This document shows positions 1 to 7,153 of a stretch of DNA of 9,757 nucleotides, piece by piece. Where the stretch lies: the NCBI GenBank assembly GCA_002170735.1, contig NHIV01000007.1, positions 1 to 9,757 of the forward strand, written 5' to 3'. The DNA comes from a bacterium TMED198 (GTDB lineage: Bacteria > Fidelibacterota > Marinisomatia > SCGC-AAA003-L08 > D37C17). Each line of letters starts with the position of its first letter. Positions within the stretch are counted from its first letter, which is position 1. The position numbers and the translations under genes were made by a program. The notes under the pieces are model-generated. The model saw nothing but the letters and a program-made list of their open reading frames with translations. It was not told where the DNA came from and did no database searches.

Positions 1-1129
1 AGCTGATAATTATTTTAATACCATTCTTTTTTAATCTCTCAATCAATAAATCTCCCATGCACTCCATTGGAGTTAAGACACCTCTATTATTTACTAGTTT
101 ATCTCTGTCCTTAATTATACAGAGAGCAGATTCTGAGATAAGCTTTGCAGTTTCTCCATAGCCAGGATCTCCACCTGAAATTTCAATTTCAACTTTAGAC
201 TTCATTGAACGAGCAACAAAAATAGATCTAAACCAATGCTTTTCCCTTTCCCTTTCACTTGGACCTGATCCTGATGGAATATATGATCTAAGCCAATTTC
301 TAATAAAACCTATCTTTGAAAAGACTGATATTGTTGCAATTCCAAGTATAAGCATCAACATAGAAAAGAATGATTTAAATAGAATGAACTGCTTGAAATT
401 AAAATCTGAACCGTAGTCAAAAAATATGCCTGATTTTCTGACAATATCTCTATCAACAACTGGAAAAATTAAAGCCCACTTCTGAAATCGCTTGTTAAAA
501 AAAATTCTTTTTGATTTTTTATGCTTTCTTTTACTTTTATTGCCTCTTTCTGAAGATTGAGAGCCAATTGAAATGGAGTTCAAAAAAGATGCCCACGTTC
601 CACCAGAAATTTTACCCCTTGTAAGCAAATAATTTTCAATTTGTATGTTTTTATCCCCAAGCATTCTTACGGCTAAGTAGGAGCCAATATCAGCAGGTAT
701 TGACTCAAAACCACAGCAATTTAAAACGATGCTACCGCTATTAAGAGCATCTTTAGAAAGCTTATCTTTAACTCTGTTCACAAACTGGGGCTCACCTGTC
801 AGGTCGAGGTAGTGGGTTCCATGCTTAACGCAGCTATCAACTAAATACTCTCCATAGATACAGTACGGCCCAACTGTAGTCAATACTACAGAAGTTTTCT
901 TGCACATTGAATCAATTGCATCTTTATCAAAAGAATCAACTACAAGAGTGTCAATTTTTTTACCTCTAGACGAAAGGTCTATTGAAACAGATTGGAGCTT
1001 TTCCCTATCTCTTCCTGCTATTGCCCAATTTAAATTTTTAGCATCAGCATGACTATTTATGTAGCTACAAACTATTTCTCCTGTAAATCCTGTAGATCCA
1101 AAAATAACCAAATCATATTTTCTATTCAT
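1..1129 (-). CDS. Saccharopine dehydrogenase-like NAD(P)-binding oxidoreductase (3' end at or past window edge)
   Basis: The minus-strand frame is open from an ATG at 1129 to the window edge, 376 codons without a stop. The N-terminus has a Rossmann nucleotide-binding motif, GSTGFTG at residues 11-17, followed by a GRDREKL stretch. GFESIPADIG at about 140-149 matches the GFDSVPSDLG-type signature of saccharopine dehydrogenase-like (SCCPDH / trans-acting enoyl reductase) proteins, and GGDPGY near 319-324 and GVLTPMECMGD near the end also fit. The last visible residues look like the family's normal C-terminus, so the stop is probably only a few bases outside. A lysine/arginine-rich stretch (198-208) and a hydrophobic segment (about 246-270) suggest membrane association. 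Its ATG lies one base after the TypA stop, so translational coupling is likely; no clear Shine-Dalgarno is seen. Family members act on varied or unknown substrates, so the reaction cannot be named; a lysine-biosynthetic role is not implied. The family call is firm, the function is not. Confidence 0.85.
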   Translation of the reverse strand, partial: MNRKYDLVIFGSTGFTGEIVCSYINSHADAKNLNWAIAGRDREKLQSVSIDLSSRGKKIDTLVVDSFDKDAIDSMCKKTSVVLTTVGPYCIYGEYLVDSCVKHGTHYLDLTGEPQFVNRVKDKLSKDALNSGSIVLNCCGFESIPADIGSYLAVRMLGDKNIQIENYLLTRGKISGGTWASFLNSISIGSQSSERGNKSKRKHKKSKRIFFNKRFQKWALIFPVVDRDIVRKSGIFFDYGSDFNFKQFILFKSFFSMLMLILGIATISVFSKIGFIRNWLRSYIPSGSGPSEREREKHWFRSIFVARSMKSKVEIEISGGDPGYGETAKLISESALCIIKDRDKLVNNRGVLTPMECMGDLLIERLKKNGIKIIIS

Positions 1130-1130
1130 T

Positions 1131-2957
1131 TTATTGTTCAGACTTTAGCTTTTTCTTCATTGATGCCCTCTTGTTCTCATCAAGCTCTTTCTTTCTAAGC
1201 CTAATACTTTCAGGGGTAATCTCAACCAGCTCATCTTCTGATATAAATTCAAGGCACTCATCTAGCGATAATCTCCTAGGAGCCTTAAGAGTTACGGTAG
1301 CATCTGATGTAGAACTTCTCACATTTGTAAGCTTCTTCTCTCTAACTATATTGACAGATAAATCATCCTGCTTGTTTCTTTCTCCAATAACCATGCCCTT
1401 ATAGACCTGAGTTCCTACATCAAGAAATAATACGCCTCTATCTGCCATTGCAAGTGAAGCGTATCTCGTCACAGCTCCAGATCTATCAGATATTATAGCC
1501 CCACTAACTCTCTGCGGAATAGGTCCATGCCACTCCTTGTATCCATCAAAAAGACTGTTAAGAATTCCAGATCCCTTAGTATCATTCAAAAATTGACTTC
1601 TAAACCCAATCAATCCTCTAGATGGAATTGAGAAATCAACAAACATTCTTCCGTTTCCAGGGTTTGACATATTAACCATTCTTCCTTTTCTGCTAGAAAG
1701 CTTCTCAGTTACAACTCCCAAAAATTCTTCAGGAACATCTATGTAAACCTTCTCCATAGGTTCAAGTGTTTTTTCATTTTCTTTTTTGGTAATCACTTGA
1801 GGCTTAGATACCATAAACTCATAGCCCTCTCTCCTCATTGTCTCAATTAAAATAGCCATCTGAAGTTCGCCTCTTCCACAAACGTCAAAACAATCAGATC
1901 TATCAGTCTCACTTACCTTAAGCGATATATTCCCAAGCACCTCCTTCAAAAGACGGTCTCTTAGATTCCTTGATGTAAGGTATTTACCTTCCTTGCCAGC
2001 AAATGGGCCATTATTGACATAAAAAAACATTGAAATAGTAGGACTGTCAACCTTAATTCTTGGTAAAGGCTCTGGTTCAACTTGAGATGAAATCGTATCT
2101 CCAATTGCAATACCTTCTACACCGGCTACAGCAATTATATCTCCTGATTCAACTTCATCAACTTTTATTCTTTGAAGTCCTTCAAAGGTGTAGCATGCTG
2201 AAAGCTTTATATTGTTTGTTATACCATTCTCATGACATAGGCTGTAGCTCTCATTCATTTTTAGCCTGCCATTGTTTAACCTGCCTATTCCAACTTGACC
2301 CACGTAGGAGTCGTAGGCGAGGTTGTTGATTAAAAACTGAGGTTTATTTTCATCGCTACCTGGAGGGCCTGGAATATATGATATAATCGTATCAAACAGT
2401 GGCTTGAGAGAAGTTGATGAGTCTCCAAGGACCTCATGGGCCACACCAAGCTTTGCATTTGTATAAAGAATAGGAAACTCAATCTGTTCCTCATCTGCAT
2501 TTAAATCAATAAAGAGATCATAAACCATGTTAACGATATCTGTCACACGAGCATCTTTTCTATCAATTTTATTTATTACTAAAATAACTGGAAGTTTCCT
2601 ATCAAGAGCTTTTTTTACAACAAATCTTGTTTGAGGAAGCGGACCCTCAGATGAATCCACAAGGAGCAGCGCTCCATCAACCAAGTTCAAGCTTCTTTCT
2701 ACTTCACCTCCAAAATCAGCATGGCCAGGGGTATCAATAATATTTATTTTAATATCATTGTATCGAACGGAGGTATTCTTTGCGGTTATGGTTATTCCCC
2801 TCTCTCTCTCAAGGTCCATTGAATCCATAACCCTATCAATAACATCCTGGTTAGCTCTAAAAGTTCCTCCCTGCCTTAGCATGCCATCTAGCAAGGTGGT
2901 CTTTCCATGGTCTACATGCGCAATAATAGCGATGTTTCTAAAATTGTTCTTTGACAT
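1131..2957 (-). CDS. typA: Translational GTPase TypA/BipA
   Basis: This 608-residue protein has the length and layout of TypA/BipA, a ribosome-associated GTPase related to EF-G and LepA that aids ribosome assembly and growth under stress such as cold. The GTPase motifs are all visible: G1 AHVDHGKT (13-20), switch region RERGITI (51-57), G3 DTPGH (75-79) and G4 NKID (129-132). The G5 region reads TNAKLG (166-171), slightly unlike the usual SAxxG. The later part carries the EF-G-like domains and the TypA-type C-terminal domain, including GRGELQMAILIETMRREG, SRGLIGFRSQFL and the stretch around NIVREKKLTNVRSS. The C-terminus is short and lysine-rich (ends KKLKSEQ). The ATG is preceded by an AT-rich leader without a Shine-Dalgarno. 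The gene lies 52 bases after the sulfotransferase-like gene and one base before the oxidoreductase. It is clearly a housekeeping gene and looks intact. Confidence 0.97.
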   Translation of the reverse strand: MSKNNFRNIAIIAHVDHGKTTLLDGMLRQGGTFRANQDVIDRVMDSMDLERERGITITAKNTSVRYNDIKINIIDTPGHADFGGEVERSLNLVDGALLLVDSSEGPLPQTRFVVKKALDRKLPVILVINKIDRKDARVTDIVNMVYDLFIDLNADEEQIEFPILYTNAKLGVAHEVLGDSSTSLKPLFDTIISYIPGPPGSDENKPQFLINNLAYDSYVGQVGIGRLNNGRLKMNESYSLCHENGITNNIKLSACYTFEGLQRIKVDEVESGDIIAVAGVEGIAIGDTISSQVEPEPLPRIKVDSPTISMFFYVNNGPFAGKEGKYLTSRNLRDRLLKEVLGNISLKVSETDRSDCFDVCGRGELQMAILIETMRREGYEFMVSKPQVITKKENEKTLEPMEKVYIDVPEEFLGVVTEKLSSRKGRMVNMSNPGNGRMFVDFSIPSRGLIGFRSQFLNDTKGSGILNSLFDGYKEWHGPIPQRVSGAIISDRSGAVTRYASLAMADRGVLFLDVGTQVYKGMVIGERNKQDDLSVNIVREKKLTNVRSSTSDATVTLKAPRRLSLDECLEFISEDELVEITPESIRLRKKELDENKRASMKKKLKSEQ

Positions 2958-2985
2958 CTAAATAATTTATTAAGAATAAAGATAT

Positions 2986-2997
2986 TTGTTTAAACAA
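2986..2997. repeat. Perfect 12-base palindrome TTGTTTAAACAA upstream of typA
   Basis: TTGTTTAAACAA reads identically on both strands and sits 29 bases upstream of the typA start codon, inside the 52-base gap behind the sulfotransferase-like gene. It could be a dimeric regulator site or part of a promoter. A TTGTTT half-site could act as a -35 element, but no well-spaced -10 box stands out. In DNA this AT-rich, a 12-base palindrome can also arise by chance. Confidence 0.3.
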
Positions 2998-3009
2998 TAA
3001 ATACTATTC

Positions 3010-4452
3010 TCAAGAAAGAATAATATTTACGAGGACAATTACATCAAGTATATCTACAAGACCATCGCTGTTTAAATCTGAAATTGAAAGAATCTGCCCA
3101 GATGACTCCTGATCTAGAACAATACCAACAACAATAATAACATCCTGTATATTCACCATATTATCACTATTTATATCACCTAGTAATGGTTGATAAAAAT
3201 AATCTAGTCCTAGCTTCTGGGCCCTTGGAATTGACACGTTTGGGCCAGTATATTCATAGCTCCAAACCACTCCGCTATCGGGTCCAACTTCTCGCATATG
3301 CACCGCCTCAGAAACGGTAACAAATGTATTACCGTTTTCAAGTCTATATGCACCTGATTGGGTCATTGAAAAGACACCTTGAATTTGATATTCCCAAATT
3401 GGAACCTTTGGATCATAGAATCCATCATCATTTAACAAAAACTGATTTTCATGATCCAGAGGAAGGTTAATCTCATATACAACGGAGCCTATATTGAAGT
3501 TTCTATTGTTGTATACCAAAATATTTCCTCCACCTGGGTAGCTAGAATTAATCCAATTGACTCCATGAGGATTAAGCAGAAAATCATTCTCACCATTCCC
3601 TGAATTATAGTTAGATGGCTTACCCCATCTGTATAAAAAGTCACCTCCTATTGCATAGTTTCCACCACTAGATGAAGAAGCCTCTAAGGTTGATGTGCTA
3701 TGATCGATAATATATATTTCTCCAGTTCTTCTTGAGCTAATAACAATAAGATCTAGTTCCTCGTTGAAATCAATAGCGTTTGTGTGTATCCAGTCCCCAT
3801 AGGATGAGGTTGGAGGCCTTACATTGATATCAAGTCTTTCTGGATATTCACTGATAAGGCCATAATTAGGTTTGTCAGGATCTACGTCTTGGACAAGGTG
3901 ATCCCAAAATCTCCACTCCCATATAATCTCTTCCTCATCCATTCCATTAGGAACAACCTCAATTACCTTGCATGGTATAATAAAATCCAATGAATCGTTT
4001 ATAGATTCCATACCCAATGACCGAGCTTCATCAGCGCTAACCTTTTCAAACACAAGCATTAAAATATTCCCATTGTCTAAGACCTCTATATCGTGATGCG
4101 GCTGCATAGAGCTAGTGGCAACGTTAAAGTCCCACAAAATATCTCCCTGCCAAGTGTATTTAACGACTCTCCCACCCATTGGCCCGTTATCACCATTAAG
4201 CGGCTCAAAGGGTGTCTCCTTGCAGGGATATACAAGGCTACTATCTGACATTAAGTATGGAATAGATGAGGGCTTGCAATCATGAACCCAGCTATTGATA
4301 ATATTTTCGTTATTGTCCATCAAGAACGTGGTATGTTCTATGCTTTCATCTAAAGAATGATCAAGAGATGGAGTAAACAAAACATATCCATCATATACAT
4401 CCGAAAGAATGAAAGTTAAAAATAGGGCTAGTATATATAGCTTCCTAAGCAT
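3010..4452 (-). CDS. Secreted arylsulfotransferase (ASST)-like protein with C-terminal dockerin
   Basis: The 480-residue product starts with a signal peptide (MLRKLYILALFLTFILS, cleavage likely near residue 17-18). Residues of about 20-415 resemble the bacterial arylsulfotransferase beta-propeller, which moves sulfate between phenolic esters through a sulfated histidine. Its motifs line up with the known E. coli AssT active site (His252, His356, Asn358, Arg374, His436): HHD at 119-121, HTN at 223-225 with an arginine exactly 18 residues later (R241), and PHGV with H296. Repeated blade-like stretches such as LDNGNILML and LENGNTFVTV support the fold. The last ~57 residues (about 424-480) form a type I dockerin with two calcium-loop repeats, GDINSDNMVNIQDV and SDLNSDGLVDILDV. 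It acts outside the cytoplasm, at the surface or periplasm. Some homologues of this fold may not be sulfotransferases, so the substrate is open. The start is preceded by an AT-rich leader without a Shine-Dalgarno. Confidence 0.82.
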   Translation of the reverse strand: MLRKLYILALFLTFILSDVYDGYVLFTPSLDHSLDESIEHTTFLMDNNENIINSWVHDCKPSSIPYLMSDSSLVYPCKETPFEPLNGDNGPMGGRVVKYTWQGDILWDFNVATSSMQPHHDIEVLDNGNILMLVFEKVSADEARSLGMESINDSLDFIIPCKVIEVVPNGMDEEEIIWEWRFWDHLVQDVDPDKPNYGLISEYPERLDINVRPPTSSYGDWIHTNAIDFNEELDLIVISSRRTGEIYIIDHSTSTLEASSSSGGNYAIGGDFLYRWGKPSNYNSGNGENDFLLNPHGVNWINSSYPGGGNILVYNNRNFNIGSVVYEINLPLDHENQFLLNDDGFYDPKVPIWEYQIQGVFSMTQSGAYRLENGNTFVTVSEAVHMREVGPDSGVVWSYEYTGPNVSIPRAQKLGLDYFYQPLLGDINSDNMVNIQDVIIVVGIVLDQESSGQILSISDLNSDGLVDILDVIVLVNIILS

Positions 4453-4508
4453 GGTAAAATTTATAAAACAAAATAAATAAAATCAGTAAGTGCTATCACA
4501 TTTTAAGA

Positions 4509-5012
4509 TTATTTTTTTGATTGCTTTGGCTTAGGTGGAGCCTTGTAAACGAACCAATCATCGCTCGTTATTTCATATAAATGATCCGCTTCTTCATCAA
4601 GAATCTTTGCGGTTGTTTCTTTTACAGCTGCTATCTCCACCCTAACTCCTTCAGCCTTAAGATGCCTAATAAGCTCAACAAAGTCTGAGTCTCCAGACAT
4701 AATTATTATAGTATCTACCTTTGATGCTAGCTGCATAGCTTTAATAGAAAGAGGAATATCAGCGGACTTATGACATGGAACTACGGAGCCGTAGTAGTTT
4801 TCATACAGCCTCTCTGCAAGCTTTGAAGAAATTGATTTTCCTTCTCTGAAGTAAAGGAGTCTGTTTAGACCCCTGCCATTTAAAAGTTTAGGGATCAGCT
4901 TATCAAAATTAATCATTGTCTGTTTTGAATTTGAAACTGAATGAATGCTTTTCTCAATGTTATTTCCATCGCACAAAATCGCAACTGATTGGGTAATATT
5001 TATAGTTTCCAT
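4509..5012 (-). CDS. NYN domain (LabA/DUF88-like) putative ribonuclease
   Basis: This 167-residue protein is essentially a single NYN domain, a PIN-like nuclease fold. The acidic residues expected to bind the catalytic metal are present: D15 in ILCDGNN, D85 in HKSADIPL, and D108 and D110 in MSGDSDF. The order of strand, DGNN, KxxD and SGDSDF, followed by a GVRVEI strand, is that of the LabA/DUF88 group. The C-terminus is a short lysine- and proline-rich tail (KAPPKPKQSKK) that may contact nucleic acid. No signal peptide is present, so it is cytoplasmic. It lies 13 bases after the stop of the upstream dockerin gene and has one of the few clear ribosome binding sites in the window, so cotranscription with that gene is likely. 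Many relatives are poorly characterised. The nuclease role is inferred from the family and the intact acidic residues; the RNA target is unknown. Confidence 0.85.
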   Translation of the reverse strand: METINITQSVAILCDGNNIEKSIHSVSNSKQTMINFDKLIPKLLNGRGLNRLLYFREGKSISSKLAERLYENYYGSVVPCHKSADIPLSIKAMQLASKVDTIIIMSGDSDFVELIRHLKAEGVRVEIAAVKETTAKILDEEADHLYEITSDDWFVYKAPPKPKQSKK

Positions 5013-5019
5013 TGGTTTG

Positions 5020-5024
5020 TCCTT
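5020..5024 (-). promoter_or_regulatory. Ribosome binding site of the NYN gene
   Basis: On the minus strand AAGGA sits 7 bases before the ATG at 5012, a good Shine-Dalgarno at near-ideal spacing. It lies in the 13-base gap just after the TAG stop of the upstream gene. It stands out because the other starts in the window lack such a site. It confirms the chosen start. Confidence 0.6.
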
Positions 5025-5025
5025 G

Positions 5026-6039
5026 CTAGTTGTTAAGTATAATATTTACGATTTGAATTACATCTAAGATATTAATGGTTCCATCTGAGTTTATATCTGC
5101 GTATCCTATGCCAGGTTCAAGCCCAAGCACCATATTTACAATCAAAATCACATCTAGAACATTAACTATGCCATCAAGGTTAAGATCTCCTACAGATCCA
5201 GAGCTTGGGCAGTAGTTTCCATCAGGAGCAAGTTGAGGAAGTTTATATATTGGATCAGTTAAGATCTGATGCATAGATATATCAGTTGACTCAAAAAGAT
5301 CAGGGGTACAAAGCTCCCATTCATTGTCAATTCCATTGCAAGTTTGAGGATCATCAAGAATCCCCATATTGCTAACAATGCACCAGTACATATACTCAAT
5401 AGCCATACACTGATAGTCACAGGTCCAGTCATCGTAATGGTACCAAGCCTCATCTGGATACTGGCTGGGAATATTAATAAACTGACCACCTCTTGCAACG
5501 TCCATGGCAGCGGACATAAGCGATGAATTTGGTTCGAGATCAAAAGCGTCTGGATAAATTGATACATGGCCAATATCGTTTATTACATGTACAACCTCTT
5601 CAACCGTTGCATCATCTCCCCAGTGGCCTGGGTTGCCTGGATCTATCTCATTGTTAAACAAAACAGCTGATGCTCCATCGCCGTTGTAATTATTAAAAAA
5701 ATTATTTGCAGCTGAGGACCACTCTGAGGTTATAATTGGTATCAGAGCGTCTCTATAAGAAAGCTCCTGCTTAAGAAGGGGATCATCAACCTCTCCATTC
5801 TCATCGTTATCTAGCAGCTCTGCTGCTACAGATGCAACATGAAGAACCTTATAATCTGATATTGATGGCTCAGCATAAATGTGGAAACAATCAAGAACGT
5901 TGACATACTTTGTAAACAACGATAGTGCTGGATCTGAGGCATGAGGGTTCGCAACAATTTCAAGGCAAACTTCATTCTGTGAAAAAGATGAAGAAATCAA
6001 AAGCGAAAAAAACAATATTTTAAATTTGTCATAAATCAT
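5026..6039 (-). CDS. Secreted protein of unrecognised family with C-terminal dockerin
   Basis: I prefer the ATG at 6039, giving 337 residues that begin MIYDKFKILFFSLLISSSFS, a standard signal peptide. An upstream in-frame ATG at 6084 would add 15 residues (MHCFVCRLEYSKKIF) before it. Numbered from 6084, residues of about 40-290 form a domain I cannot assign to a named enzyme. VLHVASVAAELLDNDENG (80-97) contains an acidic loop like a calcium site. EEVVHV plus DIGH (162-173) offers Glu and His residues that could bind metal, but there is no HExxH. The conserved-looking AWYHYDDWTCDYQCMAIEYMYW (213-234) is rich in aromatics and Cys. I recall similar uncharacterised proteins with a YLDNDxDG motif, but that is memory only. 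Residues of about 298-350 are a type I dockerin with two loops (GDLNLDGIVNVLDV and ADINSDGTINILDV). It is the first gene of the leftward cluster, and the NYN gene follows after 13 bases. Confidence 0.75.
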   Translation of the reverse strand: MIYDKFKILFFSLLISSSFSQNEVCLEIVANPHASDPALSLFTKYVNVLDCFHIYAEPSISDYKVLHVASVAAELLDNDENGEVDDPLLKQELSYRDALIPIITSEWSSAANNFFNNYNGDGASAVLFNNEIDPGNPGHWGDDATVEEVVHVINDIGHVSIYPDAFDLEPNSSLMSAAMDVARGGQFINIPSQYPDEAWYHYDDWTCDYQCMAIEYMYWCIVSNMGILDDPQTCNGIDNEWELCTPDLFESTDISMHQILTDPIYKLPQLAPDGNYCPSSGSVGDLNLDGIVNVLDVILIVNMVLGLEPGIGYADINSDGTINILDVIQIVNIILNN

Positions 6040-6051
6040 GAAGATTTTCTT

Positions 6052-6079
6052 ACTATATTCTAATCTACAAACAAAACAA
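6052..6079 (-). promoter_or_regulatory. Possible sigma70-type promoter for the dockerin gene
   Basis: On the minus strand TTGTTT (6074-6079) and TATAGT (6052-6057) are separated by 16 bases. The -10 box matches TATAAT at five of six positions; the -35 box matches only its first three. Transcription would begin a few bases before the ATG at 6039, so the longer start at 6084 would not be used. It lies in the roughly 110-base region shared with the divergent PLP gene. AT-rich sequence gives many such matches. Confidence 0.3.
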
Positions 6080-6148
6080 TGCATTTCATAACGATTCTAA
6101 TTTAAATTTTACTTTAAAAATTTTACAACAATCATCATAATTTATACT

Positions 6149-7093
6149 GTGGTTTCTATAGAAAAAATTAATCAGGCTCATGATAGGATAAATTCATTTA
6201 TTCACAGAACTCCTATAATGACCAGCTCAAGCCTAAACAGCGTCTCGAATTCAAAGCTCTTTTTTAAGTGTGAGAACTTTCAAAAGGCCGGTTCTTTTAA
6301 AATCCGAGGAGCATCAAACGCGGTGGGGCTGCTTACAAAAGATGACATCGCAAGAGGAATAGCAACAACCTCATCTGGTAATCATGGCGCAGCTCTATCA
6401 ATGGCTGGGTCAAACGCTGGTGCATCAGTAACGGTTGTAATGCCTAATAACTCTCCCAAGATAAAGGCTGATAATGTAAAAAGAAACAGGGGTAAGATTG
6501 TTTGGTGTGAGCCAAATCAAAAATCAAGAGAAGAAACTCTCAAGCTACTAATAAAAAATGAGAATAGAACCATCGTACATCCATACAACGATGAAAGAAT
6601 TATTGCTGGGCAAGCAACAGTTGCAAAAGAAATTCTTGAAGATATCTCTGATCTTGATGCCATAGTATCTCCTGTTAGCGGGGGAGGCCTCATAAGTGGA
6701 ATTCTATGCTTCGCAAAGCAACTAAGATCTAACATAAAGGTATATGGAGCAGAACCAAGCGAGGCAGATGATGCATACAGATCAATTAAAGAAGGAAAGA
6801 TTGTTTCCAACAAATCAACCAATACTATATGCGATGGCCTAAGAGCTCAAATTGGAACTATTACGTTTCCTATCGTATCAAGTATGTGCGATGGAATTTT
6901 AAGAGTAGATGAAGATGAAATCATTGAGTCTATGAAAATGATCTGGGACAGAATGAAAATCATTGCTGAGCCTTCAAGCGCAATTACTTTAGCAAGCGTT
7001 CTAAAAAACAAAGCTCTTTTTGAGAATAAAAAGGTTGGGCTTGTTTTATCAGGTGGAAATAGTGACCTTTCAGAGCTGCCCTGGGCAGGTTAA
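6149..7093 (+). CDS. PLP-dependent serine racemase-like / serine-threonine dehydratase family enzyme
   Basis: The 314-residue product is a fold-type II PLP enzyme. GSFKIRGA carries the PLP Schiff-base lysine (K51). SSGNHG (75-80) binds the substrate carboxylate; its second serine (S76) corresponds to the catalytic Ser84 of mammalian serine racemase, where E. coli threonine dehydratases have Ala. SGGGLISG (177-184) is the phosphate-binding loop and SGGN (301-304) the cofactor-ring contact. AEPSEADD gives E202, A206 and D208, matching the Mg2+/Ca2+ site of serine racemase. Similarity to human serine racemase, as I recall it, runs through nearly the whole chain. Likely reactions are L/D-serine racemisation, or dehydration of serine, threonine or 3-hydroxyaspartate; sequence alone does not separate these. 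There is no C-terminal regulatory ACT-like domain, unlike biosynthetic IlvA. The start is GTG: there is no in-frame ATG before the upstream stop, and the conserved N-terminus needs this position. No Shine-Dalgarno is seen. It is divergent from the dockerin gene and convergent with the Cys-rich gene. Confidence 0.9.
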   Translation: MVSIEKINQAHDRINSFIHRTPIMTSSSLNSVSNSKLFFKCENFQKAGSFKIRGASNAVGLLTKDDIARGIATTSSGNHGAALSMAGSNAGASVTVVMPNNSPKIKADNVKRNRGKIVWCEPNQKSREETLKLLIKNENRTIVHPYNDERIIAGQATVAKEILEDISDLDAIVSPVSGGGLISGILCFAKQLRSNIKVYGAEPSEADDAYRSIKEGKIVSNKSTNTICDGLRAQIGTITFPIVSSMCDGILRVDEDEIIESMKMIWDRMKIIAEPSSAITLASVLKNKALFENKKVGLVLSGGNSDLSELPWAG

Positions 7094-7107
7094 AGAGCCA
7101 ACCCAGG
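7080..7107 (+). terminator. GC-rich hairpin at the end of the PLP gene, weak terminator candidate
   Basis: CCTGGG (7080-7085) can pair with CCCAGG (7102-7107) across a 16-base loop that may add a short GG/CC stem. It overlaps the PLP gene's stop codon and is the most GC-rich element of the 60-base convergent gap. No T-run follows directly on either strand (downstream on the plus strand is CTTTAAAAAAACC), so it is not a canonical intrinsic terminator. Confidence 0.25.
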
Positions 7108-7153
7108 ACTAATCTTTAAAAAAACCTATCAAAAAAATTATATATAATAAAGA

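Noticed and set aside
1171..2961. Three plus-strand open frames inside typA (67-89 codons)
   Set aside because: They are antisense to a well conserved gene and have no motif or ribosome binding site.
5259..5573. Minus-strand 104-codon frame inside the dockerin gene
   Set aside because: It lies in another frame of a supported coding region and has no recognisable domain.
6040..6084. Longer N-terminus for the dockerin protein starting at 6084
   Set aside because: It adds 15 residues ahead of a good signal peptide and would overlap the likely promoter. It remains possible but less likely.
7131..7148. AT-only palindrome ATTATATATAAT next to an A/T run, as a terminator of the Cys-rich gene
   Set aside because: The stem would be very short and wholly A/T, so it is unstable; such runs are common by chance in this gap.
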